A stretch of DNA of 49,193 bases from Planctomycetota bacterium (GCA_022566315.1 JADFJC010000015.1:1-49193); one strand, 5' to 3'. Positions 7,759-16,515 are shown, counted from the stretch's first letter. Notes: generated by a model not told the origin, from the sequence alone. Numbers and translations: made by a program.

Positions 7759-8440
7759 TGTTCTTACACTTTTTCCCCAGATGTTTGAATCGCCTTTGAG
7801 CCACTCGATATTAAAAAGGGCTCAGGAAATGTCCCTGGTTGAAATCGCTCTTACCGATATAAGAGACTTCGCCGCCGACAGCTATAGAAAGATTGACGAT
7901 AAACCTTATGGCGGCGGGCCGGGTATGGTTATGATGCCCGGCCCGGTCTTCGATTGCTTCGAGCACGTTCAGAAATTATCACCCGAAAAAGGCCGGGGCA
8001 TCCTCCTGACCCCGCAGGGCCAAAGATTCGACCAGGCAAAAGCCGTCGAGCTAAGCAAAGAAAAGCGTCTAATCTTAATCGCCGGCAAATATGAGGGATT
8101 TGATGAACGGATTCGCATCGGCCTCGGCGCCGAGCAAATCTCAATAGGCGATTATGTCTTAAACGGAGGCGAATTGGCCGCGATGGTAATCATCGATGCG
8201 ATTGTCAGATTATTACCCGGCGCACTCGGCGACGAGGACTCAGCCAAAGACGATTCATTCAGCGATGGCCTTTTGGAATACCCGCAATACACAAGGCCGG
8301 AGGTCTTTCGTGATATGAAGGTCCCTGACATTCTATTAAGCGGCGACCACGCAAAAATCGCCCAATGGCGCAAACAACAAGCTCTTGAAAGAACAAAAAA
8401 ATGGCGACCCGATTTACTAAAAGACAGCGACAAAAAATAA
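7748..8440 (+). CDS. trmD: tRNA (guanine-N1)-methyltransferase TrmD
   Basis: 230 residues from the ATG at 7748 (a GTG one codon earlier is possible). TrmD methylates G37 of tRNAs next to the anticodon using S-adenosylmethionine and prevents frameshifting. Visible family motifs are YGGGPGMVM (54-62), [11 protein letters not shown] (87-97), GKYEGFDER (113-121), the SPOUT-knot segment [13 protein letters not shown] (132-144), and [18 protein letters not shown] with the catalytic aspartate near 168-169. It overlaps the rpsP stop by 11 bases, a coupled arrangement. It is followed after 12 bases by a sulfatase gene instead of rplS. Confidence 0.97.
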   Translation: MRIDVLTLFPQMFESPLSHSILKRAQEMSLVEIALTDIRDFAADSYRKIDDKPYGGGPGMVMMPGPVFDCFEHVQKLSPEKGRGILLTPQGQRFDQAKAVELSKEKRLILIAGKYEGFDERIRIGLGAEQISIGDYVLNGGELAAMVIIDAIVRLLPGALGDEDSAKDDSFSDGLLEYPQYTRPEVFRDMKVPDILLSGDHAKIAQWRKQQALERTKKWRPDLLKDSDKK

Positions 8441-8452
8441 AGGGAGAAAAAA

Positions 8453-9856
8453 ATGAACAGACGTCAATTCCTCAGTTTCGTAGCCGGCGGTTCCGCCGCC
8501 GCAGCATTCTCTTTAACCGGCTGCGACCTTGAACTTGCCGGAGGCCGAGCAAAAAAACAGCCGAACATCATTTTTTTACTGACCGATGACCATCGAGCCG
8601 ACAGTATGGGCTGTGCCGGCAATCCCATTATCCAGACACCCAATATGGACGCCTTAGCGGCAAACGGCATAAGATTTACAAATGCCTTTGTAACCACCTC
8701 TATTTGCGCATCCAGCCGGGCCAGTATTTTTACAGGCCAATGGACACGCCGGCACGGCATCATCGGCTTCGGCACGCATTTCTCCGAAGAGGCACTTGCG
8801 CAGACTTATCCAATGCTCCTGAGCCAGGCCGGATATCGAATCGGCTTTATCGGGAAATACGGCGTTGGACCCAAGAAGAATTTGCCCATCGACAAATATG
8901 ACTACTGGAAGGGCTTCGGCGGCCAGGGCAGATACGAAAATAAAGACGAAAACGGCAATTACAAACATCTGACACAGATTATGGGTGAGCAGGCAATCGA
9001 GTTTCTTAATGGCTGCTCGGAAGATAGGCCGTTCTGCCTGTCCGTAAGTTTCAAGGCGCCTCACGTTCAGGATAGTGACCCGCGACAGTTTATTTACGAC
9101 CGCGCTTACTCTGAATTGTACAAAGACGTTACCATTCCAACTCCGGAAACGGCCAACCCGCGCTATTTTGATGCCCTTCCGGAATTCCTACGAACATCCG
9201 AGGCCCGCAGGCGATGGAAGATACGTTTTCCGAATCCCGAAAAGTTCCAGGAATCCGTCAAGGGCTATTACCGTCTTATTACCGGCGTCGATGTCGTTAT
9301 TGGAAAAATCCGCGACCAGTTGAAGCAGCTCAATCTTGACGACAACACAGTCATAATGCTCATCGGCGATAATGGTTTCTATCTCGGCGAGTACGGCCTG
9401 GCCGGAAAATGGTTCCCGCACGAACTATCTATTCGCGTCCCGCTTGTAGTCTTTGACCCCAGGGCCGACAGCAAACGCCGTGGCGTTACCCTCGACCAGA
9501 TGGCACTTAACGTCGATATCGCACCGACAATTCTGGAGCTGGCCCACCTGAGTGTCCCCCAACAAATGCAGGGCCGAAGCCTGCTCCCACTGCTCAAAGG
9601 CCGAAAGCCAAAGTGGCGAACCGAATTCTTCTACGAGCATCCATTTAAGCACAAAACCATCGCCCGCACCGAGGCCCTCCGCACCCAGCGCTTCAAATAC
9701 GCACGCTATATTGACTTCGATTATGAGGAACTTTACGATTTACAGAACGACCCCGCCGAAACAATCAACCTGGCCAAAGACGAAAAATACCAAAAGACCC
9801 TGACCTCCCTACGAAAACGCTGTAACAACCTTGCCAATAAGGCCAAAGGCAGTTAA
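8453..9856 (+). CDS. Sulfatase, Tat-exported lipoprotein, with atypical CASSR active-site motif
   Basis: 467 residues. RRQFLS at the N-terminus and lipobox LTGC (Cys24) predict Tat export and lipidation. The sulfatase core begins at PNIIFLLTDDHRAD (D45, D46). The formylglycine region reads ICASSRAS (Cys85): the Cys and Arg are kept, but the central Pro (or Ala) of CxPxR is Ser. Histidine and aspartate ligands follow (SFKAPH, LIGDNGFYLGEYGLAGKW), a pattern seen in sulfatases near the iduronate/heparan type. The C-terminal FFYEHP and YDLQNDPAETINL fit that group. GGGAG precedes the start, 12 bases after trmD, so it is probably transcribed with trmD. Substrate unknown. Whether CASSR is matured is open. 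Confidence 0.92.
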   Translation: MNRRQFLSFVAGGSAAAAFSLTGCDLELAGGRAKKQPNIIFLLTDDHRADSMGCAGNPIIQTPNMDALAANGIRFTNAFVTTSICASSRASIFTGQWTRRHGIIGFGTHFSEEALAQTYPMLLSQAGYRIGFIGKYGVGPKKNLPIDKYDYWKGFGGQGRYENKDENGNYKHLTQIMGEQAIEFLNGCSEDRPFCLSVSFKAPHVQDSDPRQFIYDRAYSELYKDVTIPTPETANPRYFDALPEFLRTSEARRRWKIRFPNPEKFQESVKGYYRLITGVDVVIGKIRDQLKQLNLDDNTVIMLIGDNGFYLGEYGLAGKWFPHELSIRVPLVVFDPRADSKRRGVTLDQMALNVDIAPTILELAHLSVPQQMQGRSLLPLLKGRKPKWRTEFFYEHPFKHKTIARTEALRTQRFKYARYIDFDYEELYDLQNDPAETINLAKDEKYQKTLTSLRKRCNNLANKAKGS

Positions 9857-9876
9857 AAATTGTTAGGAGAGCACAA

Positions 9877-11037
9877 ATGTATTGTCCAAAATGTGGTAAA
9901 GAAAATCCGGACGATGCCCGGGTCTGCCAGTTCTGTAATGCCTCGATAACCGATACTTCAGAACCCAAACAACCGGTTACTGTCAGAACCAGCAAATTGG
10001 CGATAGCATCGTTTGTTTGTACTCTTTGTGGCCTGTTATGTTTTTTGCCGGTCATAATTGCTGCGATAGAGTATAGGATACTCAGTCCCAAATCTGATCT
10101 GGTTATGGCTGCCTCTGGTTTGAGCCTTATCGCCATGGGCGCCGCAATCATCCTGGGAGTCACTGCCCTTGCCCTGATTGGTTCGAGCGGCGGCCGACTG
10201 ACCGGTTATGGCTTCGCTGCAATAGGAACGGCAGTTCCGGCGATATTACTCATCGTGATATGCATACCTCTTACTTTGCGCAGGCCAAGGAGCACCGCTT
10301 TTCGAATGGTCTGCGGTACAAACCTATCCCGAATCGGCAAGGCAATGTTTATCTACAGCAACGATTACGATGACGAATTTCCACGCGCCGGTGGTAGAAA
10401 CAGCATCTGGAGCAACCACATACCTAACTGGCAGGCCGATAATCCATTTGTTGCTTACGGCTTAAATGCAGATGGCACCGGCGGCAGAGTTACCATTACG
10501 TCCAGCTTCTATCTTCTGGTCAAATATGCAGAGCTAAAGCCTAAGTACCTTATCTGCAACAAAGAGAAAGGCATCACAGAGTTTAATCCCGCCGACTACG
10601 GTGCAGGCGAAAAAAATCTTATCGATCTCTGGGACTTCGGCCCTGAGCCAAGAAAGCACTGTAGCTACTCCTATCATATGCCTTATGGCCCATACTCTCT
10701 GACCATATCAAGCGAACCAGGTCTGGCCGTAGCAGCCGAACCAAGCCCATGGATGATTGCGCCCGCCGCAAATCCTAAAAATATAGCTGACTTCGATCCA
10801 GACGGCGATAGAGAAAAAATCAAGGCTGGAAATGCCATTGCCCACCAGGGAGTTGGACAGAACGTTTTGTTTATGGACTCCCACGTCGTTTTTGAGAAAG
10901 TTTCTTTTTGCGGCATCAATGACGATAACATTTATACGTATTGGGATGGGCCGGATATACGACGTGGCGCTATTCCTAACCTTAAAAGCCAGCCCGCAGG
11001 CAGGCTGGATTCAATGCTGGTAAACGACCTTCCCTGA
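9877..11037 (+). CDS. Zinc-ribbon membrane protein with prepilin-type (DGH-like) C-terminal domain, copy 1
   Basis: 386 residues. The N-terminus is a zinc ribbon with two CxxC pairs (C3, C6, C17, C20). Three hydrophobic stretches follow between about 45 and 140. A soluble domain then has GTNLSRIGKAMFIYSNDYDDEFP and ends with VLFMDSHVVFEK, the place where related planctomycete pseudopilin-like proteins carry a DGH motif (here DSH). It resembles the C-terminal domain of the planctomycete H-x9-DG/DUF1559 group but lacks the N-terminal prepilin cleavage site, so it is probably a membrane protein with an extracytoplasmic domain. Function unknown. AGGAG precedes the ATG. It is 20 bases from the sulfatase gene, suggesting co-transcription. 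Confidence 0.85.
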   Translation: MYCPKCGKENPDDARVCQFCNASITDTSEPKQPVTVRTSKLAIASFVCTLCGLLCFLPVIIAAIEYRILSPKSDLVMAASGLSLIAMGAAIILGVTALALIGSSGGRLTGYGFAAIGTAVPAILLIVICIPLTLRRPRSTAFRMVCGTNLSRIGKAMFIYSNDYDDEFPRAGGRNSIWSNHIPNWQADNPFVAYGLNADGTGGRVTITSSFYLLVKYAELKPKYLICNKEKGITEFNPADYGAGEKNLIDLWDFGPEPRKHCSYSYHMPYGPYSLTISSEPGLAVAAEPSPWMIAPAANPKNIADFDPDGDREKIKAGNAIAHQGVGQNVLFMDSHVVFEKVSFCGINDDNIYTYWDGPDIRRGAIPNLKSQPAGRLDSMLVNDLP

Positions 11038-11061
11038 CGAATCAAAAATGAGCAGTATCAA

Positions 11062-11080
11062 GGTGGGGTTTTACCCCACC
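11062..11080 (+). terminator. Hairpin after the first zinc-ribbon gene
   Basis: GGTGGGG (11062-11068) and CCCCACC (11074-11080) form a 7-bp stem with loop TTTTA. AATTATCTT follows, so the U-tract is weak. The same hairpin follows copy 2. Confidence 0.45.
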
Positions 11081-11166
11081 AATTATCTTAAAAGCAGGAA
11101 AGGAAAAAAAAGGAACGACCTTTCCAAAAAGGCCAAAGGCAGTTAAAAATTGTTAGGAGAGTACAA

Positions 11167-12315
11167 ATGTATTGTCCAAAATGTAACAAAGAAAATCCGG
11201 ACGATGCCCGGGTCTGTCAGTCTTGCAGTGCTTCACTTGAAGAGACCTCGGAATCCAAACAGCCTGTTACTGTTGGAATAAGCAGGCTATCCATTATTGC
11301 GTTAGTTCTGGCGGTCTTGAGTATATTTGTTTTTCCCCCCCCGCTGGTGCTGCTGTTCAGAGTACCTGGCAGGTTAGTCCTGTTTCTCCCGCTTCTTGCC
11401 GTTATCCTCGGAATCATTAGCATAGTTAGAATTGAAAGAAGCGGCGGCAAAGTTACAGGCAGAATTTTTGCAGTAGCAGCCGTTTTGATTCCTGTATTCG
11501 CCGGTCTCTTGCTGGTCTTGATTTTTTCATATGCCCCAAGGAGGAGCACTGCCTATAGAATGGTCTGCGGCACGAATCTCTCCGGCATCGGCAAGGCAAT
11601 GTTGATGTACTCCAACGATTACGACGATGAATTTCCACGAGCCGGCGGAAAAAACGGCGTCTGGAGTAACAACACACCTGACTGGCTAGCTGATAGCCAA
11701 TTTATCGCCTACGGCTTAAACGCCGATGGCACCGGCGGCTCGGCAAGCATTTCATCCAGCCTCTATCTATTGCTCAAGTATGAGTATGTCGTCGACAGAC
11801 AGCCTAATTATGCGGCACCAAAGTTCTTTGTTTGCAAGCCAGATTCCGGGACCACAGAGTTCAAGCCTTCCAAATACGGCGTGCGGGACAAAGACCTTAT
11901 CGACCTCTGGGATTTTGGCCCCGAGCCAACAAAACATTGCAGCTACTCCTATCATATACCTTATGGCCCGTACGCTCTGACCACATCATACCTACCAGGT
12001 ATGGCCGTAGCAGCCGACAGAAATCCGTGGATACGCTCTCCGTTTGCGAAAGCTAAAGATATATCCAGGTTTAATCCTGATGGTGACAAAAAAGCTGTTA
12101 AAGCTGGAAATTCTGTTACCCATAAAGGTGAAGGACAGAATGTGTTGTTCGTGGATGGTCACGCAGCCTTTGAAAGACTGTCTTTCTGCGGCATCAATGA
12201 CGATAACATTTATACGTATTGGGATGGGCCGGATATACGACGTGGCGCTATTCCTAACCTTAAAAGCCAGCCCGCAGGCAGGTTGGATTCAATGCTGGTA
12301 AACGACCTTCCCTGA
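11167..12315 (+). CDS. Zinc-ribbon membrane protein with prepilin-type (DGH) C-terminal domain, copy 2
   Basis: 382 residues, tandem paralogue of the preceding gene. It has the same two CxxC pairs, hydrophobic segments, GTNLSGIGKAMLMYSNDYDDEFP and the full VLFVDGH motif (copy 1 has DSH). The last 40 residues (from FCGINDDN to the end) are identical to copy 1, while the membrane region differs clearly (for example PPPLVLLFRVPGRLVLFLPLL). That pattern fits duplication followed by divergence of the middle, with the ends kept alike by recent exchange or constraint. AGGAG precedes the ATG. Role unknown; placed between sulfatases, it may act in an envelope process related to them. Confidence 0.85.
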   Translation: MYCPKCNKENPDDARVCQSCSASLEETSESKQPVTVGISRLSIIALVLAVLSIFVFPPPLVLLFRVPGRLVLFLPLLAVILGIISIVRIERSGGKVTGRIFAVAAVLIPVFAGLLLVLIFSYAPRRSTAYRMVCGTNLSGIGKAMLMYSNDYDDEFPRAGGKNGVWSNNTPDWLADSQFIAYGLNADGTGGSASISSSLYLLLKYEYVVDRQPNYAAPKFFVCKPDSGTTEFKPSKYGVRDKDLIDLWDFGPEPTKHCSYSYHIPYGPYALTTSYLPGMAVAADRNPWIRSPFAKAKDISRFNPDGDKKAVKAGNSVTHKGEGQNVLFVDGHAAFERLSFCGINDDNIYTYWDGPDIRRGAIPNLKSQPAGRLDSMLVNDLP

Positions 12316-12339
12316 CGAATCAAAAATGAGCAGTATCAG

Positions 12340-12357
12340 GGTGGGGTTTACCCCACC
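12340..12357 (+). terminator. Hairpin after the second zinc-ribbon gene
   Basis: GGTGGGG (12340-12346), loop TTTA, CCCCACC (12351-12357). It is a duplicate of the hairpin at 11062 and lies 30 bases before the next sulfatase start, so it may only attenuate. Confidence 0.45.
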
Positions 12358-12386
12358 AATTATCTTAAAAGCAGGAAAAGAAAAAA

Positions 12387-13826
12387 ATGGGAGAACTTAA
12401 CCGACGTCAATTTCTTAATTTTGCCGCTGGCGGCGCGGCGGCGGCAATGCTGCCCTTAGCCGGCTGTAAAAGTGCACCGGCAGGAAATAGAAAGCCTGCA
12501 AAACAGCCGAATATCATCTTCATAATGGTTGATGACCTCGGCCCTGAATGGCTAAGCTGCTACGGCGGCGAGGAAATGGAAACTCCCAACCTCGACAGAC
12601 TCGCTGAAGGAGGAATGCGCTTTACCAATGCCTATTCGATGCCTCAGTGCACACCCACTCGCGCCACGCTGTTGACCGGACAGTACCCGTTCCGGCACGG
12701 CTGGTGCAATCATTGGGACGTGCCCCGCTGGGGGGCCGGCTGCCATTTCGATTCCAAATACAATATCACTTTTGCCCGCGTTTTGAAGAGCGCCGGCTAC
12801 GTTACCGCCGTAGCCGGAAAGTGGCAGATAAATGACTTTCGTGTCCAGCCCGACGCTATGCAAAAACACGGCTTCGACGAGCACTGCATGTGGACAGGCT
12901 ATGAATCTAATAATCCGCCCAGCGCAAAACGCTACTGGGACCCTTACATAAACACTAAGCAGGGAAGCAAAACCTATAAAGGCAGATTCGGCACCGATGT
13001 ATTCGTGGATTTTCTGATTGACTTTATGAAACGCCACAAGAATGAACCGATGATGCTGTACTTCCCTATGGCCCTGACACACGGCCCGCTTACCACCACT
13101 CCGCTCGACCCCAATGCCGAAAGCAAGGTAGAGCGACACAAAGCAATGGTTCGCTACACCGACCTTGCCGTCGGCAAACTCGTCAAGACACTGGACGAGC
13201 TTAATATTCGCGACAATACAATCGTATTCTTCACAACCGACAACGGAACCGCAAAGAGCATGACGGCGAGGATGAACGGACGCAGCGTCAGAGGTGGCAA
13301 AGCTACCCTCGGCGAACCCGGCGTCAGAGAGCCGTTCATCGTCAACTGTCCCGGCCTCGTCCCCGCCGGCGTCGTTACCGATGCCCTGACCGACTTTACT
13401 GATATGATGCCGACCTTCGCCGAATTAGGCGCTGCTTCGCTGCCCAAGGACATTGTCATCGATGGCCGCTCCATCGCGAAGCTTATCCTCGGTAAGGAAA
13501 ATGATTCTCCTCGACAGTGGATTATGGCTATGGGTTTTGGCGCTGCAAGGCTTACCGCCGACGGCGTTACACCCAAAATGAAATTCACAGACCGCGTTGT
13601 GCGTAACAAACAGTACAAGCTCTGGATACTGAACGGCAAAAGCGCCAAACTATTCGACCTGCTCGCCGACCCCGGAGAAACCAATAACCTCATCGACAGC
13701 ACAGACCCGAAGGTCCTCGCCGCGCTCAGAAAACTTGAGGCCGTTGTGCGTTCCTTTCCCGCCGAGGATGCTAAGCCGAAATATGACCCGACACCACCTC
13801 AGCCCTGGGACAAGAAACCGGACTAA
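12387..13826 (+). CDS. Sulfatase (arylsulfatase family), Tat-exported lipoprotein
   Basis: 479 residues. RRQFLN and lipobox LAGC (Cys27) mark a Tat lipoprotein. The core starts PNIIFIMVDD (D49, D50). The active-site motif is CTPTR with Cys88, a good formylglycine consensus. Further motifs are KWQIND, FFTTDNGT (metal-binding Asp-Asn) and GVREPFIV. The C-terminus LFDLLADPGETNNL is typical of arylsulfatase-type enzymes. Expected activity is hydrolysis of sulfate esters on glycans; the substrate is unknown. It is the first of two sulfatases between the zinc-ribbon pair and rplS, with about 28 bases to the next. Confidence 0.93.
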   Translation: MGELNRRQFLNFAAGGAAAAMLPLAGCKSAPAGNRKPAKQPNIIFIMVDDLGPEWLSCYGGEEMETPNLDRLAEGGMRFTNAYSMPQCTPTRATLLTGQYPFRHGWCNHWDVPRWGAGCHFDSKYNITFARVLKSAGYVTAVAGKWQINDFRVQPDAMQKHGFDEHCMWTGYESNNPPSAKRYWDPYINTKQGSKTYKGRFGTDVFVDFLIDFMKRHKNEPMMLYFPMALTHGPLTTTPLDPNAESKVERHKAMVRYTDLAVGKLVKTLDELNIRDNTIVFFTTDNGTAKSMTARMNGRSVRGGKATLGEPGVREPFIVNCPGLVPAGVVTDALTDFTDMMPTFAELGAASLPKDIVIDGRSIAKLILGKENDSPRQWIMAMGFGAARLTADGVTPKMKFTDRVVRNKQYKLWILNGKSAKLFDLLADPGETNNLIDSTDPKVLAALRKLEAVVRSFPAEDAKPKYDPTPPQPWDKKPD

Positions 13827-13854
13827 TACCACATAACAGAAAGGAAAATAACAA

Positions 13855-15246
13855 ATGGGACAATTGAACCGACGCGAATTTCTTTCTCTAACAACCGGCA
13901 GTGTCGCAGCAGCGGCGATGTCTTTGACCGGATGTAAGAGCGCATCTGTTGGAGGCAAAAATTCGGCAAAACCTCCGAACATCATCTTCATCATGGCTGA
14001 TGATTTGGGCTACGGCGACCTTGGCTGTTACGGCCAGAAGGAAATAAAAACGCCGAACATCGACCTGCTTGCCGACGAGGGCACACGCTTCATGCAGTGC
14101 TACGCCGGTTATACAGTTTGCGCGCCGTCACGCAGCGTCCTGATGACCGGTCAGCACACCGGCCATACGCGTGTCCGAGGTAACATGGGCAAGGTAGGAG
14201 GTACCCTCGTTCTGGATAATGGCTCACCACAAAGGCGCGTCCCGCTCGAACCACAAGACGTTACCGTGGCCGAAGTGTTAAAACAGGCCGGCTATGTTAC
14301 CGGCATCACCGGCAAATGGGGACTCGGCGAGCCGAACACAACCGGCATCCCCAACAGACAGGGCTTCGATGAATGGTTCGGCTATCTAAACCAAAGGCAT
14401 GCACACACCTACTATCCGACGTACCTCTGGCACAACGAAAAAAAGTTCATCCTCGAAGGAAATGCAGACGGCCGGCGAGAACAATATGCCCACGACCTGT
14501 TCACCGATTTTGCACTAAGTTTTATTCGCCGCCACAAGCGCGGGCCGTTCTTCCTGTACCTGCCATATACTATTCCCCACGCAAAGTACGAAATCCCAAG
14601 CACAGAACCCTACACGGACAAACCCTGGCCTGCCGATGCAAAGGTGCACGCGGCAATGATTACCTTGATGGACACAGACATAGGCCGCATTATGGCGCTA
14701 TTGAAGGACCTGGCTATCGACGCCCGGACGCTCGTGTTCTTCTGCTCGGACAACGGAGCAGCTAAGCGCTGGGAAGGGATTTTCGACAGCTCCGGCCCAC
14801 TGCGGGGGAAAAAGGGCGATGTGTATGAGGGCGGCATCCGCACGCCTATGATTGTCCGCTGGCCGGATAAAGTACCCGCCGGCAAAACCAGCAACGCCAT
14901 CTGGTACTTTGCCGACTTGCTGCCGACATTGGCTGAGCTGGCCGGCGCCAGAGCACCTTCAGGCATCGACGGCATAAGCGTTCTGCCCACGCTGCTCGGC
15001 AGACCACAGAACACGGACGACCGTTTTCTGTACTGGGAATTCATCGGGCGCAATCTCCAGCAGGTGGTGCGCTGGCGTAACTACAAGGCCGTCCGCCTGG
15101 CACCGAATAAGCCGCTGGAGCTTTACGACTTGAATAAGGACATCGCAGAAAAGCACAACATCGCCGCCGAGTATCCAGATGTAGTTGCTAAGATTGAAGA
15201 GTATCTGAAGACCGCCCGCACCGACTCACCAAATTGGCCCGTCTAA
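13855..15246 (+). CDS. Sulfatase (arylsulfatase A family), Tat-exported lipoprotein
   Basis: 463 residues. RREFLS and lipobox LTGC (Cys27) predict Tat export and lipidation. The core is PNIIFIMADDLGYGDLGCYG (D49, D50), with active site CAPSR (Cys89) followed by SVLMTGQHTGH. GKWGLGEPNT, FFCSDNGAAKRWEG and MIVRWPDKVPAGKT are classical arylsulfatase A-type motifs. AAAGGA precedes the ATG. It is the last of the genes that separate trmD from rplS. It is similar in length and motifs to the 4920 sulfatase, and the two may be paralogues. Confidence 0.94.
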   Translation: MGQLNRREFLSLTTGSVAAAAMSLTGCKSASVGGKNSAKPPNIIFIMADDLGYGDLGCYGQKEIKTPNIDLLADEGTRFMQCYAGYTVCAPSRSVLMTGQHTGHTRVRGNMGKVGGTLVLDNGSPQRRVPLEPQDVTVAEVLKQAGYVTGITGKWGLGEPNTTGIPNRQGFDEWFGYLNQRHAHTYYPTYLWHNEKKFILEGNADGRREQYAHDLFTDFALSFIRRHKRGPFFLYLPYTIPHAKYEIPSTEPYTDKPWPADAKVHAAMITLMDTDIGRIMALLKDLAIDARTLVFFCSDNGAAKRWEGIFDSSGPLRGKKGDVYEGGIRTPMIVRWPDKVPAGKTSNAIWYFADLLPTLAELAGARAPSGIDGISVLPTLLGRPQNTDDRFLYWEFIGRNLQQVVRWRNYKAVRLAPNKPLELYDLNKDIAEKHNIAAEYPDVVAKIEEYLKTARTDSPNWPV

Positions 15247-15346
15247 TCAGGCCGGGGAAAAATAGCCGGACGAATAGCTGCTGGTTTTCGACTTCGCCGG
15301 AATTTCGTGCCGAAACGGCCAAAAACCATAATTTTTCAAAAATTGC

Positions 15347-15374
15347 TTGTCTTTATGCCAAATATGGTTAGACT
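15347..15374 (+). promoter_or_regulatory. Candidate promoter for rplS
   Basis: TTGTCT (15347-15352), 16-base spacer, TAGACT (15369-15374), about 120 bases before the rplS GTG. The leader also holds GCACTTGTGC followed by five T, which might form a small attenuator. A separate promoter would fit rplS being cut off from trmD by the sulfatase insertion. Confidence 0.35.
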
Positions 15375-15496
15375 AATATTTGCTTTTTAAACTATGAGTA
15401 TTACCGTGCGCTTGTGCTCTGGAGTTTATCCCCTGATGTGCTTCTATGTTCCTAAAGCCTGGGGCACTTGTGCACTTTTTATTAGGAGATAAATCA

Positions 15497-15865
15497 GTGA
15501 AAACCGAAATATTGGATGCGGTTGAAAGCAAAAGTTTGAAGAAAGATATACCGTACTTCGAAATAGGCGATATTGTGGATGTCCGCTGCCGCATCAGAGA
15601 AGGCGACAAAGAGCGCACGCAGATATTTACCGGCACAGTAATCGCCCGCAAGGGCCGAGGCATTAACGAAAACTTCACAGTTCGGCGGATTGTCAATAAC
15701 GAGGGCGTCGAACGAATCTTCCCGCTTCATTCGCCAAACGTTCTCGATGTCAGGGCCATCCGAAGCGGCAAAACAAGACGAGCAAAACTATATTACCTCC
15801 GCAAGCGGACCGGCAAAGCCGTCAGGCTCGCCCAGCGGCACAGCACCCACACCGTCTCAAAATAA
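15497..15865 (+). CDS. rplS: 50S ribosomal protein L19
   Basis: 122 residues from GTG 15497, chosen because AGGAG lies nine bases upstream and the product then matches L19 length. An upstream in-frame ATG at 15446 would add a hydrophobic stretch foreign to the family. Family motifs are FEIGDIVDVRCRIREGDKER, QIFTGTVIARKGRG, NFTVRRI, GVERIFPLHSP and RAKLYYLRKRTGKAVR. L19 sits at the 30S-50S interface. In most bacteria it directly follows trmD; here about 7 kb of sulfatase and zinc-ribbon genes intervene, while the next gene, yraN, is a normal neighbour. Confidence 0.97.
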   Translation: MKTEILDAVESKSLKKDIPYFEIGDIVDVRCRIREGDKERTQIFTGTVIARKGRGINENFTVRRIVNNEGVERIFPLHSPNVLDVRAIRSGKTRRAKLYYLRKRTGKAVRLAQRHSTHTVSK

Positions 15866-15934
15866 CGATATACAAAACCTGTTCTGAGCGTAGGGAGTTT
15901 ACCCTGAATGTAATCGAAGGGAAGGATACGAAAT

Positions 15935-16323
15935 TTGCTCCTGAACAAACGCAAGCTGTTGGCCGACCGCGAGTTGCTCGGCCGATGGGGTGAAAAACGC
16001 TCCCAGAGGTTCCTCAAAAGAAAAGGCCTCAAAACCCTCACGCGCAACTTCTCCTGCAAGGCCGGCGAAATCGACCTGATTATGGTCGATACCGACAGGA
16101 CCATCGTATTTGTCGAGGTCAGAACCAGGGCGGACGAAACTTTCGGCTCAGCCGAATCGTCCATCACATCGCCAAGAAAACCAGATTGATAAGGACCGCC
16201 CGTTATTTTCTTGCAACGCACGATATTGATGACAGGCCTTTTCGTTTTGATGTTATTACAATAGTCCTCGGCCAAAAAGGCCCCCCACAGATAAGACATT
16301 ACAAAAACGCTTTTGTGCCATAA
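15935..16323 (+). pseudogene. yraN: YraN / UPF0102 endonuclease-like protein, frameshifted
   Basis: From TTG 15935 (GAAGG upstream) the frame encodes LGRWGEKRSQRFLKRKG and the nuclease-fold motifs AGEIDLI and FVEVRTR, then stops after 84 residues. The missing C-terminal third lies in another frame: TRLIRTARYFLATHDID, then RPFRFDVI and PPQIRHYKNAF, ending at TAA 16321-16323. The switch is around CCAAGAAAA (16172-16180); one extra A there would give SPKKTRLIRTAR and restore a typical ~128-residue YraN. So this is either a real single-base deletion or a sequencing error. YraN is a Holliday-junction-resolvase-like protein of uncertain function, commonly next to rplS/rnhB. Confidence 0.85.
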
Positions 16324-16404
16324 AAACGTATTTATAGAAACAGAGCCGGGAGTGTAAGCGACCGGTCAAAAATGGTATTTCAAACAATCTGTGAAAAATT
16401 GCGT

Positions 16405-16433
16405 AACTTTTTACTCGCTTTTGCGTCTATAAT
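16405..16433 (+). promoter_or_regulatory. Promoter-like segment, copy A, before the 178-residue lipoprotein gene
   Basis: A perfect TATAAT (16428-16433) is preceded by AACTTTTT (16405-16412) and CGTC, and followed 40 bases on by CTTTAAGAAAAACC (16474-16487). The same three blocks recur upstream of the 17307 gene. Confidence 0.5.
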
Positions 16434-16515
16434 AATAGTGGTTCGATAATTGAGAGCTGTGCCGCCAAGAGAGCTTTAAGAAAAACCGAGTTCTGTTAGA
16501 TAGGTCAAGAATTAA

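Larger units (their letters stand above)
9841..12386 (+). repeat. Tandem duplication (period 1290 bp) carrying the zinc-ribbon gene
   Basis: The sequence from GGCCAAAGGCAGTTAAAAAT (9841, the end of the sulfatase gene) recurs at 11131, exactly 1290 bases later, including the ribosome site and start codon of the zinc-ribbon gene. The ends of both genes and their 3' flanks (about 10908-11100 and 12186-12380) are nearly identical, while the middles have diverged. The second unit therefore begins with a remnant of the sulfatase stop region at about 11115-11146. Confidence 0.9.
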
